Made by a program: the position numbers and the translations under genes. This document shows positions 26,601 through 35,146 of a stretch of 64,000 nt of DNA, one piece after another. Within the stretch, counting starts at the first letter, position 1. Every line of letters begins with the position of its first letter. The DNA lies in the NCBI RefSeq assembly GCF_019550915.1, contig NZ_JAHWCI010000008.1, forward strand, positions 620,001 to 684,000, in the 5' to 3' direction. Under the pieces are notes generated by a model, which had not been told where the DNA came from, searched no databases, and saw only the letters and a list, made by a program, of their open reading frames with translations. The stretch comes from Mumia sp. zg.B17. GTDB lineage: Bacteria > Actinomycetota > Actinomycetes > Propionibacteriales > Nocardioidaceae.

Positions 26601-26639
26601 CGCGGCCGCTGCGCTCGCACGGCGCTGGCCGTCGCCGGG

Positions 26640-26801
26640 TGTCGCGTCGGCGTGGTCGGCGTGGTCGGCGTGGTCGGCGGCCGAGGTCACGACGTACGGA
26701 CTCGCCGCGCCGGCCGGTGCCGGTGCGGCCGCGAGGGTGCCGGCGACGACCGCGTTCGTGGTGGCGAGCATGAGCGCAGCCGTGCGCACAGCGCGAAGCA
26801 T
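26640..26801 (-). pseudogene. start of a secreted-protein gene joined to the recD remnant
   Basis: The minus strand from 26801 encodes a convincing signal peptide (MLRAVRTAALMLATTNAVVA, then GTLAAAPAPAGA) followed by SPYVVTSAADHADHADHADATPGDG. The phrase YVVTSAAD...DATPGDG is how many secreted beta-helix (CSLREAI-type) proteins begin. The expected continuation is absent because the frame runs into the recD remnant. A 9-bp tandem repeat (CGTGGTCGG three times near 26645-26680) encodes DHADHADHA. Probably the 5' stub of a gene cut by the rearrangement. Confidence 0.35.
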
Positions 26802-27574
26802 CGTGGTGTTGTGTGCGATCCGCCGAGTACGGATTGGTGAGCCTGGGCCGTCCGAGAGGTCGCCGGGCGTGGGACGACCGTACGAGCGCGGGGGTTCAGC
26901 ACAGTGTGAGTTTGAGAGCGTTGCGCATCGGACGACCGTAATTCGCGGCGGATTGACGCACTTACTGCGGGGTTTGGAGGTCCGGACGTGGGTTTAGGCC
27001 ATGGTCTGCCGCGACGACTTCTGCCAGCAGTTCCTGCGAGGATCGGCCGCGTGAAGTGGGAAGTGGTTGGCTAGGAAGTCCGCCCAACGTCTCAAGTGCG
27101 GCCCTAGCAAGTTCGCGTGGGTAACGCTTGCCTTGGAGTGGCACGCGAGAGGACCGCCCAGGCCTCCCGGGACACGGACTTGAAGACCTCAGACTTCTTG
27201 AACGCCGCTTGACGCGCCGACTAACCGGGAGGAGGCTTCACATAGAGCGCGACCCTTGCGCAGAGCGCACCGGATGCTGATCGCTGGTTGGTAACGCCAC
27301 ACCATCGTGCGGCGCGCCGGCGCCGCTTCATGATGGGCTTGGGTCGGCTCGGGTCGCTGTGCCCACGGCTGCCAGGCTGTTGCTTGCAGCCCCAGACTTT
27401 TGATTCTGAATGACTCTGAGAGCTGAGGTCACAATGGGATGGTGCGGCACCAATCCGGCGGAAGCGTCACGCACGCCATGCAGTCGCCAGGACTGTACGG
27501 AGGTCGGAGCGGACTACTACGAGAACCGACCTACCATCAGCGATCAAGATGGTAGCGGCGAAGGAGGTTGTCTG
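26802..27574. other. 770-bp stretch without a convincing gene
   Basis: Composition is mixed and no reading frame has a ribosome binding site with recognisable sequence. A 60-codon minus-strand frame at 26962-27144 is open but I find no feature that supports it. An open frame continuing into the next gene from 27410 is rejected in favour of the GTG at 27575. The promoter of the unknown three-gene island should be here. Confidence 0.5.
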
Positions 27575-28069
27575 GTGCTTTCTTCGCTTACCACCGACCG
27601 TGAGCGGATCCTCGTCAGTGCGCTCCTTTACCCGTCGCTCATTCGCCTCCGAGAAGAGGTATTCCCCCGGTCGCGCCTCGGCAGATCGATTCTGAAAGAG
27701 TTCGAGCGTCACTACGAAGAGGCCGTCAGGATACTTCGATCTGACGAAGTTCTTCTCTCGCAACTCATTGAGTTCATGATCATGATTCAGCCCTGGACTC
27801 GCGCAATTCTCGGGGAGGATGCTAGTCGTTCTGCCTATCCTTACGGTGACACGCTGTACACCTACAATGCACAACAACTTCGGCCGGGGGTTGTCGCGGC
27901 CCTCAAAGACCTCATGACTCAATTCTCCGAACGTGCCACCCCGGAGTTCCGCCAGTCGCTCGAGGTCTACGGCGAGATCCTTCCCCAGTTCGAAGGCGTC
28001 CCGGCGCAAGACGTTGTGTCGGAGTTCCGGAAGGCCGAGTTAGTCGACTCCGAACATGTCTCGAAGTGA
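27575..28069 (+). CDS. hypothetical protein, first gene of unknown island module
   Basis: About 164 residues, no family recognised. The GTG at 27575 is chosen because AAGGAGG ends 7 bases before it, a near-perfect ribosome binding site; an upstream ATG at 27410 would add Cys-rich sequence with no support. The product is helical and charged at the start (RERILVSALLYPSLIRLREEVF) with a hydrophobic LLSQLIEFMIMIQPW segment, not clearly a membrane helix. It overlaps the next gene by 14 bp, so they are coupled. Codon use is visibly less GC-biased than in core genes. Confidence 0.6.
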   Translation: MLSSLTTDRERILVSALLYPSLIRLREEVFPRSRLGRSILKEFERHYEEAVRILRSDEVLLSQLIEFMIMIQPWTRAILGEDASRSAYPYGDTLYTYNAQQLRPGVVAALKDLMTQFSERATPEFRQSLEVYGEILPQFEGVPAQDVVSEFRKAELVDSEHVSK

Positions 28070-28529
28070 GGACCCTATCCACGCTGGCGACGTGGTACTT
28101 GGCGCGGACATCCCAACGTCGCCGAGAGAGTTGTGCCGTCGGATGTCGAGCGAGGTCGATATGACTGACATCCAACGAACGGCATCTCAAGACTGTGGGA
28201 TCGTCGATCCCATAGTTTTCCGAGAGGCGGCGTCCGCGTTCCTACAATGGTTCTCGGTGCTGCCCACGCTGACACCAACAGACCCGCCATATGTTATGGA
28301 CAAAGGGCCGGTCGACCGCGTATGGCACGCATTTATCCTCAACACCGAGGCATATCGAAACTTCTGTTCCCAGCACCTTGGAAGTTTCCTCGATCATTAT
28401 CCCCAGGATGGCAGTCCGCCGCAGGTGTGGGTCGATTTCACACTCGCTCGCTTGCACTCATACTTTGGCTCTGATGTCCATCCATATCTTGAGCGTTGGA
28501 GTAGTGGCGGCGGTCCGACGGTAGCTTGA
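28056..28529 (+). CDS. hypothetical protein with VWHXXIL motif (GRDP-like)
   Basis: A 157-residue protein. The segment DRVWHAFILNTEAYRNFC followed by LGSFLDHYP resembles the repeated motif DXXWHXHXLXXXXYXXXC...GXXXXH of glycine-rich-domain (GRDP/DUF1399-like) proteins, a family with plant and bacterial members and no established bacterial function. The first 45 residues look poorly ordered, so a start at one of the internal methionines is possible. Overlaps the preceding gene and lies 100 bp before the next, in the middle of an uncharacterised three-gene module. Confidence 0.55.
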   Translation: MSRSEDPIHAGDVVLGADIPTSPRELCRRMSSEVDMTDIQRTASQDCGIVDPIVFREAASAFLQWFSVLPTLTPTDPPYVMDKGPVDRVWHAFILNTEAYRNFCSQHLGSFLDHYPQDGSPPQVWVDFTLARLHSYFGSDVHPYLERWSSGGGPTVA

Positions 28530-28630
28530 CGATCCCGCGTCGTTCTATGCAAAGCAACCGTTACTAGCCCTTCTCAGGCGCACCTTGCACCTTCGTTAGG
28601 CCAGTTTCAACTTTCTGAGAAGGAACGCCA

Positions 28631-29665
28631 ATGCGCATAAGCATTTCCGCCGGATTATCGGTTTCGCCACAAGACATTTTCCCAGGCGACGAACTGCCGC
28701 CGGTGGATGTGCCGCCTGTCGATATCAACGACTTCTTTGAGTTGCGGACTTTCAGTACGTCCAGCACTACATTCGAACCGTTCGAACGCTTGTCGGCCGA
28801 ATGGTCAATCGTGGAGCGGTCAGAGAATGTGTTGGCGTCAGATTACAACTTTTCCCTGGTCGGTAGTGAAGGAATCATACACGACGACATCAGCGCATCC
28901 GGAGTTGTCAGCTTTGCGCTTCACTCGAACACGTTGCTTCGCATCCAGGGGAGGCGGCGGGGAGGGGGAATGGCTGCAACCGTCGGGCAGGGCATAGGAC
29001 TTACTGTTGATGAGAGTGATTGTCGAATTCTCGAAGTACCCTCGCAAATCCTTAACGGAGTGGTCGAGCACGGTATGTCCGGCTTGGTGAGCGACGCTGC
29101 GTCAATTCGCCGACGCACCTACGTCGTGCCCGGCACGTTGCAAGTTGCGGAGCGAGAGGTTGTATCTACTTGGCAACTGGGGTCGATCCGGTACGATTTC
29201 CCGCTCGCGCTCGTTTTGAACAATATGTTCGACGGCGACCTGGATGTAAGCCTGACGGCACGTTTCGCTGTTGATCACGAGGACGAGGAAAGCTACCTCG
29301 AAGTAGACGTCGCCCACTCATCACACGTGGACTTTGCTGCGGCTGAGGACATTCTTAGCTTCGGCAACACATCGAGCGTCGCCCGCACGGCGAATCGCCT
29401 GATGCCAATGATTCTCGACTTCGTAGCCGAACGCATCGAGGGACAGGCCATTCAAGCGTTTTTTGCGGTGTTGGCTGCGACCTCTTTGCGGGAAACGCAT
29501 CGGCTTGTGGCTGTGCGCGTCGTTCCGCTAGAGAATTTCAGTTATCTAGCCATCGTTATGTGTCCTCGGCGCGAAGGACCTGACTTAGGCTCGCCGGACA
29601 ACGATTTGCGTGAGGAAGTTCGCATTGGTGGCGCCGTCAATTCACCGATTCCGAAGGACGAATAG
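28631..29665 (+). CDS. hypothetical protein, third gene of unknown island module
   Basis: A 344-residue protein with GAGAAGG upstream of its ATG. Residues about 30-110 look like a beta-sandwich (alternating hydrophobic strands, LSAEWSIVERSENV and SGVVSFALHSNTLLRIQGR), like an Ig-type domain; the remainder also appears beta-rich up to about residue 230, then helical. No signal peptide, so presumably cytosolic or exported by another route. I do not recognise it as a whole. It may act with the two upstream genes of similar composition. Confidence 0.6.
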   Translation: MRISISAGLSVSPQDIFPGDELPPVDVPPVDINDFFELRTFSTSSTTFEPFERLSAEWSIVERSENVLASDYNFSLVGSEGIIHDDISASGVVSFALHSNTLLRIQGRRRGGGMAATVGQGIGLTVDESDCRILEVPSQILNGVVEHGMSGLVSDAASIRRRTYVVPGTLQVAEREVVSTWQLGSIRYDFPLALVLNNMFDGDLDVSLTARFAVDHEDEESYLEVDVAHSSHVDFAAAEDILSFGNTSSVARTANRLMPMILDFVAERIEGQAIQAFFAVLAATSLRETHRLVAVRVVPLENFSYLAIVMCPRREGPDLGSPDNDLREEVRIGGAVNSPIPKDE

Positions 29666-30077
29666 GGCGCCGCTAGGGCCCGCCTTGGAAATCTTCAAAT
29701 GGATTGGATGTGGAGCGCCACGTAGTGGAAGGGTTCGGCAACCTCTGGCTGACCTTGGACCGACGGGGGCGACGACACGCAGTGGTTCGACCGGGTACTG
29801 GTCAAAGGCGACGGTCACGTTATGGATCGTATGGCGATGCTTACTGGGAATGAGCGCGCCCGCTATTGCGCCGCCCAGCGTTTGGGGTCGGCGGCACCTA
29901 AAGCTACACAAGCGGACAATTCGCGACCACCCGCCACGAGGGCACCTAGCCCTTTTTGGGCGGAACGACGCGAGACGGCGAGGACGACATGGCGCTTGCG
30001 CGGTCGGGACCGACTGACGCGTCGGCGACGTCGTCCGTGACCAGAACCGGAAACCATCGGGAGCCCTCCTTTCTGTC
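29666..30077. other. 412-bp gap between island and recD
   Basis: No credible gene on either strand; the open frames here lack ribosome binding sites and recognisable sequence. It contains the right-hand junction between island DNA and the core recD gene, since composition rises to core-like GC near 29950-30080. Confidence 0.5.
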
Positions 30078-31814
30078 TCAGTCGATGAGTCGCTCAGCCA
30101 GTCCGGAGGACCGCCGCGCGGTCGTCCGCACCGCCTCCGCGATCGCATCGCGGGCGCCGACGATCGTCAGGTGCCCGGCTGCGCGAGTGACTGCGGTGTA
30201 GACCATCTCGCGCGTGAGCAGCCGTGAACGCGGCGGCGGGACGATGACGACGACGTTGTCGGCCTGGCTGCCTTGGGCCTTGTGCACGGTCGTCGCATGC
30301 ATGGTCTCGATGTCTGACAGGCGCCACGGCGAGAGCCGAAGAGGACCAGAGGCGGTCTGAATGACCGCCACCGGGCCGTCCTCGGCACGCACGATGACGC
30401 CGGCATCGCCGTTGCGGACGTCAAGCCCGTAGTCGTTTCTCGTCACCAGGAGGGGGCGCCCCACGTACATCGTCTGCAGCGCCACCTCGGGAGCGCGCTC
30501 GGCCAGCGACCGTTCGACGAGCTGGTTCCAGTGTCGGGTGCCGAAGGGCCCCGTACGGTGCGCGCACAGCACCCGGAGCGTGTCCAGATGGGTGAGAGCA
30601 GCGTCCGCGTCGCCGCTCAGCGCGAGGTCCCGGAGCCGTACGGCGTGGTCGACGACCTGCGGGAGCAGGTCGAGCGAGGGCGCGTCGGTCTCGACGAACG
30701 CGACGTCCGTGCCGGCAACATCCACCGCGCTGAGCACTTGGTCGGTGTCGCCGGCTTGCAAGGCCACTGCGAGGTCAGCACGCACGCCTCCCACGCGATG
30801 GTTCTTCGTCAGCCGGACGACGCTGCCGCCAGGCTCCAGGCCACGTACGAGGTCAGCGAGCACCGAGCCCGCCTCGACGGACGCCAGCTGGTCGGGGTCG
30901 CCGACCAGAAGGAGACGGGCGTCGGGCGCGAGCGCGTCGATCAGCCGGGCCATTATGCTCAGCGAGACCATCGAGGCTTCATCGACGATGACGAGGTCAT
31001 GGGGCAGCGGGTTACGGGCGTCGTGCCTGAACCGCTGACTGGTGCCCGGGATGCTGCCGAGCAGGCGGTGCAGGGTCACCGCCGGGCTGACCGACGACGC
31101 GCGAGTCGGGTCGGCGTCGATCATCTCGTTCATCCGGGCGGCTGCCTTGCCGGTGGGCGCGGCCAGCCCGATGCGGAGAGCCTGGCCGCGACCGACGCCC
31201 AACGCACGGAGGACGCGATCGATCGTGTGCGTCTTGCCCATGCCCGGCCCGCCGGTCAGCACCGTGGTGGCGCGCTCGGCAACGCCGCGCACGGCGTCCT
31301 TCTGCGCCTCGTCCAAGCCCGGCTCGCGCATGACCTCGTCAACCGCTGCCGGATCGACCGGGCGCACGGACGCCGCCCGCCTCGCCCGCAACGCGTCGGC
31401 GATGAGCCGCTCGTCTGCGTGATAGCGGTCGAGATACACCAGCCCGAGATCGACGCGCAGCACGCCGGCGGCGACCAGACCAGACGAACGTACGGCCTCC
31501 AGCCACGCTCCCGGCTCGGGCAGCTCGACCGCCTCACCCACGGTCGGCGGCTCGTTGTCGAGATCCTCCTCGTCCAGGTCCGCGGTGAGCGCTGCAACGG
31601 AGTCGAGCGAGAGCGCGGTCGACCCGTCACGCACCGCGCGTACGGCGAATGCCAGCGCGAGGGCAGCATCGCTGCCGACCTCCTCGCCGAGCTGGCGACA
31701 GACACGGGTGGCGACGACGCAGTCGCTGCCGTCCAGGAAGCCTGCCTCGTTCAGCGTCCGCAACCGCCCCTCGGCAGTGATGCTGAGCGCCGAGTCTCCG
31801 GTCGTCGCCGTCAT
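30078..31814 (-). CDS. recD: exodeoxyribonuclease V alpha subunit RecD
   Basis: A 578-residue superfamily 1B helicase, the 5'-3' motor of RecBCD. Walker A is GGPGMGKT at 188-195; motif II is LVIVDEASMVSL, followed by LLLVGDPDQLASVEAGSVLADL (motif III, given as consensus segments) and a C-terminal UvrD-like motif ETMHATTVHKAQGSQADNVV. The ATG at 31814 overlaps the recB stop as ATGA; upstream in-frame codons belong to recB DNA. Last gene of the recC-recB-recD operon. A decayed copy of its 3' end lies at 26.1-26.6 kb. Confidence 0.95.
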   Translation of the reverse strand: MTATTGDSALSITAEGRLRTLNEAGFLDGSDCVVATRVCRQLGEEVGSDAALALAFAVRAVRDGSTALSLDSVAALTADLDEEDLDNEPPTVGEAVELPEPGAWLEAVRSSGLVAAGVLRVDLGLVYLDRYHADERLIADALRARRAASVRPVDPAAVDEVMREPGLDEAQKDAVRGVAERATTVLTGGPGMGKTHTIDRVLRALGVGRGQALRIGLAAPTGKAAARMNEMIDADPTRASSVSPAVTLHRLLGSIPGTSQRFRHDARNPLPHDLVIVDEASMVSLSIMARLIDALAPDARLLLVGDPDQLASVEAGSVLADLVRGLEPGGSVVRLTKNHRVGGVRADLAVALQAGDTDQVLSAVDVAGTDVAFVETDAPSLDLLPQVVDHAVRLRDLALSGDADAALTHLDTLRVLCAHRTGPFGTRHWNQLVERSLAERAPEVALQTMYVGRPLLVTRNDYGLDVRNGDAGVIVRAEDGPVAVIQTASGPLRLSPWRLSDIETMHATTVHKAQGSQADNVVVIVPPPRSRLLTREMVYTAVTRAAGHLTIVGARDAIAEAVRTTARRSSGLAERLID

Positions 31815-34800
31815 CGCGCCTCCTCGCGCGTACGACCATCGAGCACGGCCGACAGGTCCTCGAGCATCGCCGACGGCGGGCGCCACGAGAACACCCCGCA
31901 CGGGTGCCCGTCGACCAGTGGGGTGTCCGGGCCGGCCATGCCGCGCAGGTACAGGTACATCACACCGCCCAGGTGCTGGTCGGGGTCGTACGCCGGGAGC
32001 CGCCAGCGCAGATAGCGGTGGAGCACGACCGAGTACAGGATCGCCTGCAGCGGGTACGTCGAGTGGGTCATCGCCTCGGCCAGCCGCGCCGGTGCGTACT
32101 CGGCGAGGGTCAGGTCGGCGTCGCGCGGTCCGAGCCAGTTGGTCTTGTAGTCGACGACGTAGAACTTGCCGTCGTGCCGGAACGTCAGGTCGATCGAGCC
32201 GGTCAGATAGCCCAGCAGCGCCTGGCCGCCGAGCTCCTCGCCGTCGAGGGCGTCGGCGTACGCGCGCAGCGGATCGCCGGCCGGCAGGTGCTCGCGCAAG
32301 ATCGGCGCCATCGCCCCCAACCGCGCGTTCGCATGCGGGCGGTCGCCGCCCGCCAGCGGCAGCTCGAAGTCCATCTCCGCGAACCGGTCGGTACGAGGCA
32401 GGTCAACCAAGGTCACGCCGCCGGCGAGCGGCCCGAGCGGCGTCGTACAGACGGCTTCGAGCGCGGTGGCCAGCGCGTCCGGGTCCACGTCGACCGGCCA
32501 CCACGCCGAGTGTTCGCGGATCCGGGTGAGGAGCTCCTGGTGCAGGTCGCCGGCCTGGAAGTCGGCGTCCTCCAGCACCGCGTGCACCAACGATCCGAAC
32601 GTGGTGCCGACGGGCATCTGCGCCATCGGAGAGGGGACCTCAGCGCCGACGCCAGCCTCGACACCGGCGACGCTCGCAGCGACGGTGAGCGGTTCCTCGT
32701 CGTCGCGCCCCACCGCATCGGGCTCGGGTTCGGAGGTGGCCGCGCCCGCGTCGTGCGAGGCCGCGGTCAGCGACGAGTACGACGTCCGCCGCCACAGCTG
32801 GTCGACCCACGCGCGGTCGAACCGTCGTACGGTCAGCGGCGTCGTCGGCCCTTCGGCCAGCATCTCGGGGGCGCTGCGGTCGCCATCGACCTCGGTGAGG
32901 CTGAACGCGCCGTGCGCGGCCCACGTCTGAAGGAGGTGCTCGGAGACGGCGGCGTCCTCCAGTGGCACCCGTTCCGCGGGGACGACCACGTCGCCACCAC
33001 CCTCGACGCGCGCCGCGAGCAGCGCCGAGAGCTCGTCGCCAGAGCCTGCCTGCCCGAACAACAGCCGGTGCAGGGCCGAGTTGGCGGTGTTCCAGGTGGG
33101 AGCCCACCAGACGACGACCTGCGACTGGGCGCGCGTCATCGCCACGTACGCCAGCCGCATGTTCTCCCCGAGCGCCTCCGACCGGTGCTCCGGCTGGTTC
33201 ACCTCGTCGGCGTCGAACGAGAGCACCCGGCGCCCGTCGCGGTGGATGATCGCGGGCGTCGGGTCGTCCTTCATCCAGTGGTCGAACAGGAACGGCGCAT
33301 AGACGATCGGATATTGCAGGCCCTTGCTGCCGTGGATCGTCGACAAGGTGACGGCCAGGGCGTCGGAGTCGAGCCGCATGATCCGCGACGCCGCGGTGGT
33401 CGCCGTCCCGTCGGCGCTCTGCTGCCTCAGCCAGGCGACCAGGCTCGGCAGCGCACGCGTGCCCTCGAGGACGTGCTCCTGCAGGAGCTGGGCGCAGTGC
33501 TCGATGTCGGTCAGGTCGCGCTCGCCACCGACCTGCGACAGCACGCGCGCATCGAGCCCCTGGCTGCGCGCGACATCCAGGACGGCGGCGATGGCGCCGC
33601 GATGGAACGCCGCGACCAGCGACCGTACCTGGGCAGAGATCGCCTCCGTCGCCTGCTCGCCGCGCGCATCGAGCTCGTCGGCCGTCCAGCCGAGGAACGG
33701 TGTGAGCGCCGCGAGGCGGAGGCGGTCGGCGCGGTACGGCTGCTCGAGCGCCATCATCAGGTGCAGCCACCACTCGGCGGCGGTCGTACGGAGGACGGAC
33801 TCACTGGAGACCAGGACGGACGGGATCCCGTGCCTACGCAGGGCCGCGCGGATGCCGTGCAGGTCACGGTTGGCGTACGCGAGGACGGCGATGTGCTGCG
33901 GCCGTACGGGAGCGCCGTCGAACGTGGCACCAGAGGTGAGCAGGCGGGCGATGTCGGCGGCAGCGTCGGCGTAGACGTTCTCTCGTACGGACCCGATCGC
34001 CAGCTTCTTGTCGCTCAGCATCGCGCGCAGCCGCACCGGGCTGTTGTCGGGCGCTCCCTGCAGGCGGTGCGCCGTCCGCTGGGCGGTGATCGGGTGGGCG
34101 ACGATGTCCGGCGAGAGCTGGACGTTCGCCATCAGCAGCTGCAGCGCGTCCACCAGCGGCGCGTCGCTGCGGTAGTTCGTCGGCAGCGACGTCCGCGTCG
34201 CCGCGGTCTTGGCGGCGAGCAGGTACGTGGCGACGTCACCGCCACGGAAGGCGTAGATCGCCTGCTTGGGGTCGCCGATCAGCACGAGGGTCTTGTCCTC
34301 GGTGGCGAACGCGCGCGAGAACACCTGCCACTGCACCGGATCGGTGTCCTGGAACTCGTCGACCAGCACCACCGACCAGCGCTCACGCATCCGCCGCCGC
34401 GCCGGGCTGTCGTCGGCCTCCAGCGCGTCGGCGAGCTCGGTGAGGAGGTCGTCGTACCCGAGGAGCGCCGCCCGGCGCTTGCGTCGCGTGACCTCGGCGC
34501 GGACCTTCTCGATGAACGCCAGCCGCACCGCGACCGGGCCGGTCGCGTTCGCGGGTGACAGCACGGCGCTCGGGTTGTCGAGCGCGATCTGCGCGTCGGC
34601 CTTCGCCTGCGCGTAGTCGAGGGTCGACCCCGCGACGTGCTCGGCCAGGTAGAGGTCGTCGACGACGTCGGTGCGCAGGTCGGTGAGGTCGTCGGCCAGC
34701 GTGGCGTACGAGTCGGAGTCGCCGGCGACACCCAGGCCCTTGAGCACGTAGTGGCAGAACTGGTGGATGGTCGCGATGGTGGCCGTGTCGAAGTCGGCCA

Positions 34801-35146
34801 CGGCGGTGGCGAGCCGGTCGATGCGCGCGGCGAGCTCGTCGGCGGGGCAGTCGCGCAGGTGGTCGACCAGGACGTCGTTTGTGGCGTCGCCGCGTTGCAG
34901 GGCGGTGAGCGTCTCGGCCATGCGCGCGCGGACGCGTTCGCGCAGCTCCTGGCTCGCGGCGCGGCTGAAGGTGACGATCAGCAGCTCGGACAACGGCCGC
35001 CCCTGCTCCGCCACGTACCGGACCACGAGCGCCGACAGCGTCCACGTCTTGCCCGTGCCGGCGCTCGCCTCGATGAGCGTCGTCCCCGACGGGAGCGGTG
35101 CGGTGATGTCGAAGCTGGTCATCGCGTCGGCGTTCGTCGGGCTCAT
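31811..35146 (-). CDS. recB: exodeoxyribonuclease V beta subunit RecB
   Basis: A 1111-residue UvrD-like 3'-5' helicase with a C-terminal nuclease domain. Walker A is EASAGTGKT at residues 26-34; helicase motif II is VVLVDEFQDTDPVQW; a later motif V region is STIHGSKGLQYPIVY. The nuclease active site is in GSIDLTFRHDGKFYVVDYKTN, with the DYK motif intact, so double-strand break resection and degradation of foreign linear DNA should be functional. The ATG at 35146 overlaps the recC stop as ATGA. Confidence 0.96.
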   Translation of the reverse strand: MSPTNADAMTSFDITAPLPSGTTLIEASAGTGKTWTLSALVVRYVAEQGRPLSELLIVTFSRAASQELRERVRARMAETLTALQRGDATNDVLVDHLRDCPADELAARIDRLATAVADFDTATIATIHQFCHYVLKGLGVAGDSDSYATLADDLTDLRTDVVDDLYLAEHVAGSTLDYAQAKADAQIALDNPSAVLSPANATGPVAVRLAFIEKVRAEVTRRKRRAALLGYDDLLTELADALEADDSPARRRMRERWSVVLVDEFQDTDPVQWQVFSRAFATEDKTLVLIGDPKQAIYAFRGGDVATYLLAAKTAATRTSLPTNYRSDAPLVDALQLLMANVQLSPDIVAHPITAQRTAHRLQGAPDNSPVRLRAMLSDKKLAIGSVRENVYADAAADIARLLTSGATFDGAPVRPQHIAVLAYANRDLHGIRAALRRHGIPSVLVSSESVLRTTAAEWWLHLMMALEQPYRADRLRLAALTPFLGWTADELDARGEQATEAISAQVRSLVAAFHRGAIAAVLDVARSQGLDARVLSQVGGERDLTDIEHCAQLLQEHVLEGTRALPSLVAWLRQQSADGTATTAASRIMRLDSDALAVTLSTIHGSKGLQYPIVYAPFLFDHWMKDDPTPAIIHRDGRRVLSFDADEVNQPEHRSEALGENMRLAYVAMTRAQSQVVVWWAPTWNTANSALHRLLFGQAGSGDELSALLAARVEGGGDVVVPAERVPLEDAAVSEHLLQTWAAHGAFSLTEVDGDRSAPEMLAEGPTTPLTVRRFDRAWVDQLWRRTSYSSLTAASHDAGAATSEPEPDAVGRDDEEPLTVAASVAGVEAGVGAEVPSPMAQMPVGTTFGSLVHAVLEDADFQAGDLHQELLTRIREHSAWWPVDVDPDALATALEAVCTTPLGPLAGGVTLVDLPRTDRFAEMDFELPLAGGDRPHANARLGAMAPILREHLPAGDPLRAYADALDGEELGGQALLGYLTGSIDLTFRHDGKFYVVDYKTNWLGPRDADLTLAEYAPARLAEAMTHSTYPLQAILYSVVLHRYLRWRLPAYDPDQHLGGVMYLYLRGMAGPDTPLVDGHPCGVFSWRPPSAMLEDLSAVLDGRTREEAR

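Noticed and set aside
26962-27144. 60-codon minus-strand reading frame between the recD remnant and the island genes
   Set aside because: Open and not low-complexity, but no ribosome site and no recognisable family; left as unsupported.
27410-27574. N-terminal extension of the first island gene from an ATG at 27410
   Set aside because: The GTG at 27575 has an AAGGAGG site at ideal spacing; the extension is irregular in composition.
26130-30077. Integrative element with its own integrase
   Set aside because: No integrase, transposase, relaxase or replication gene is visible in the island; only the duplicated recD tail suggests integration.
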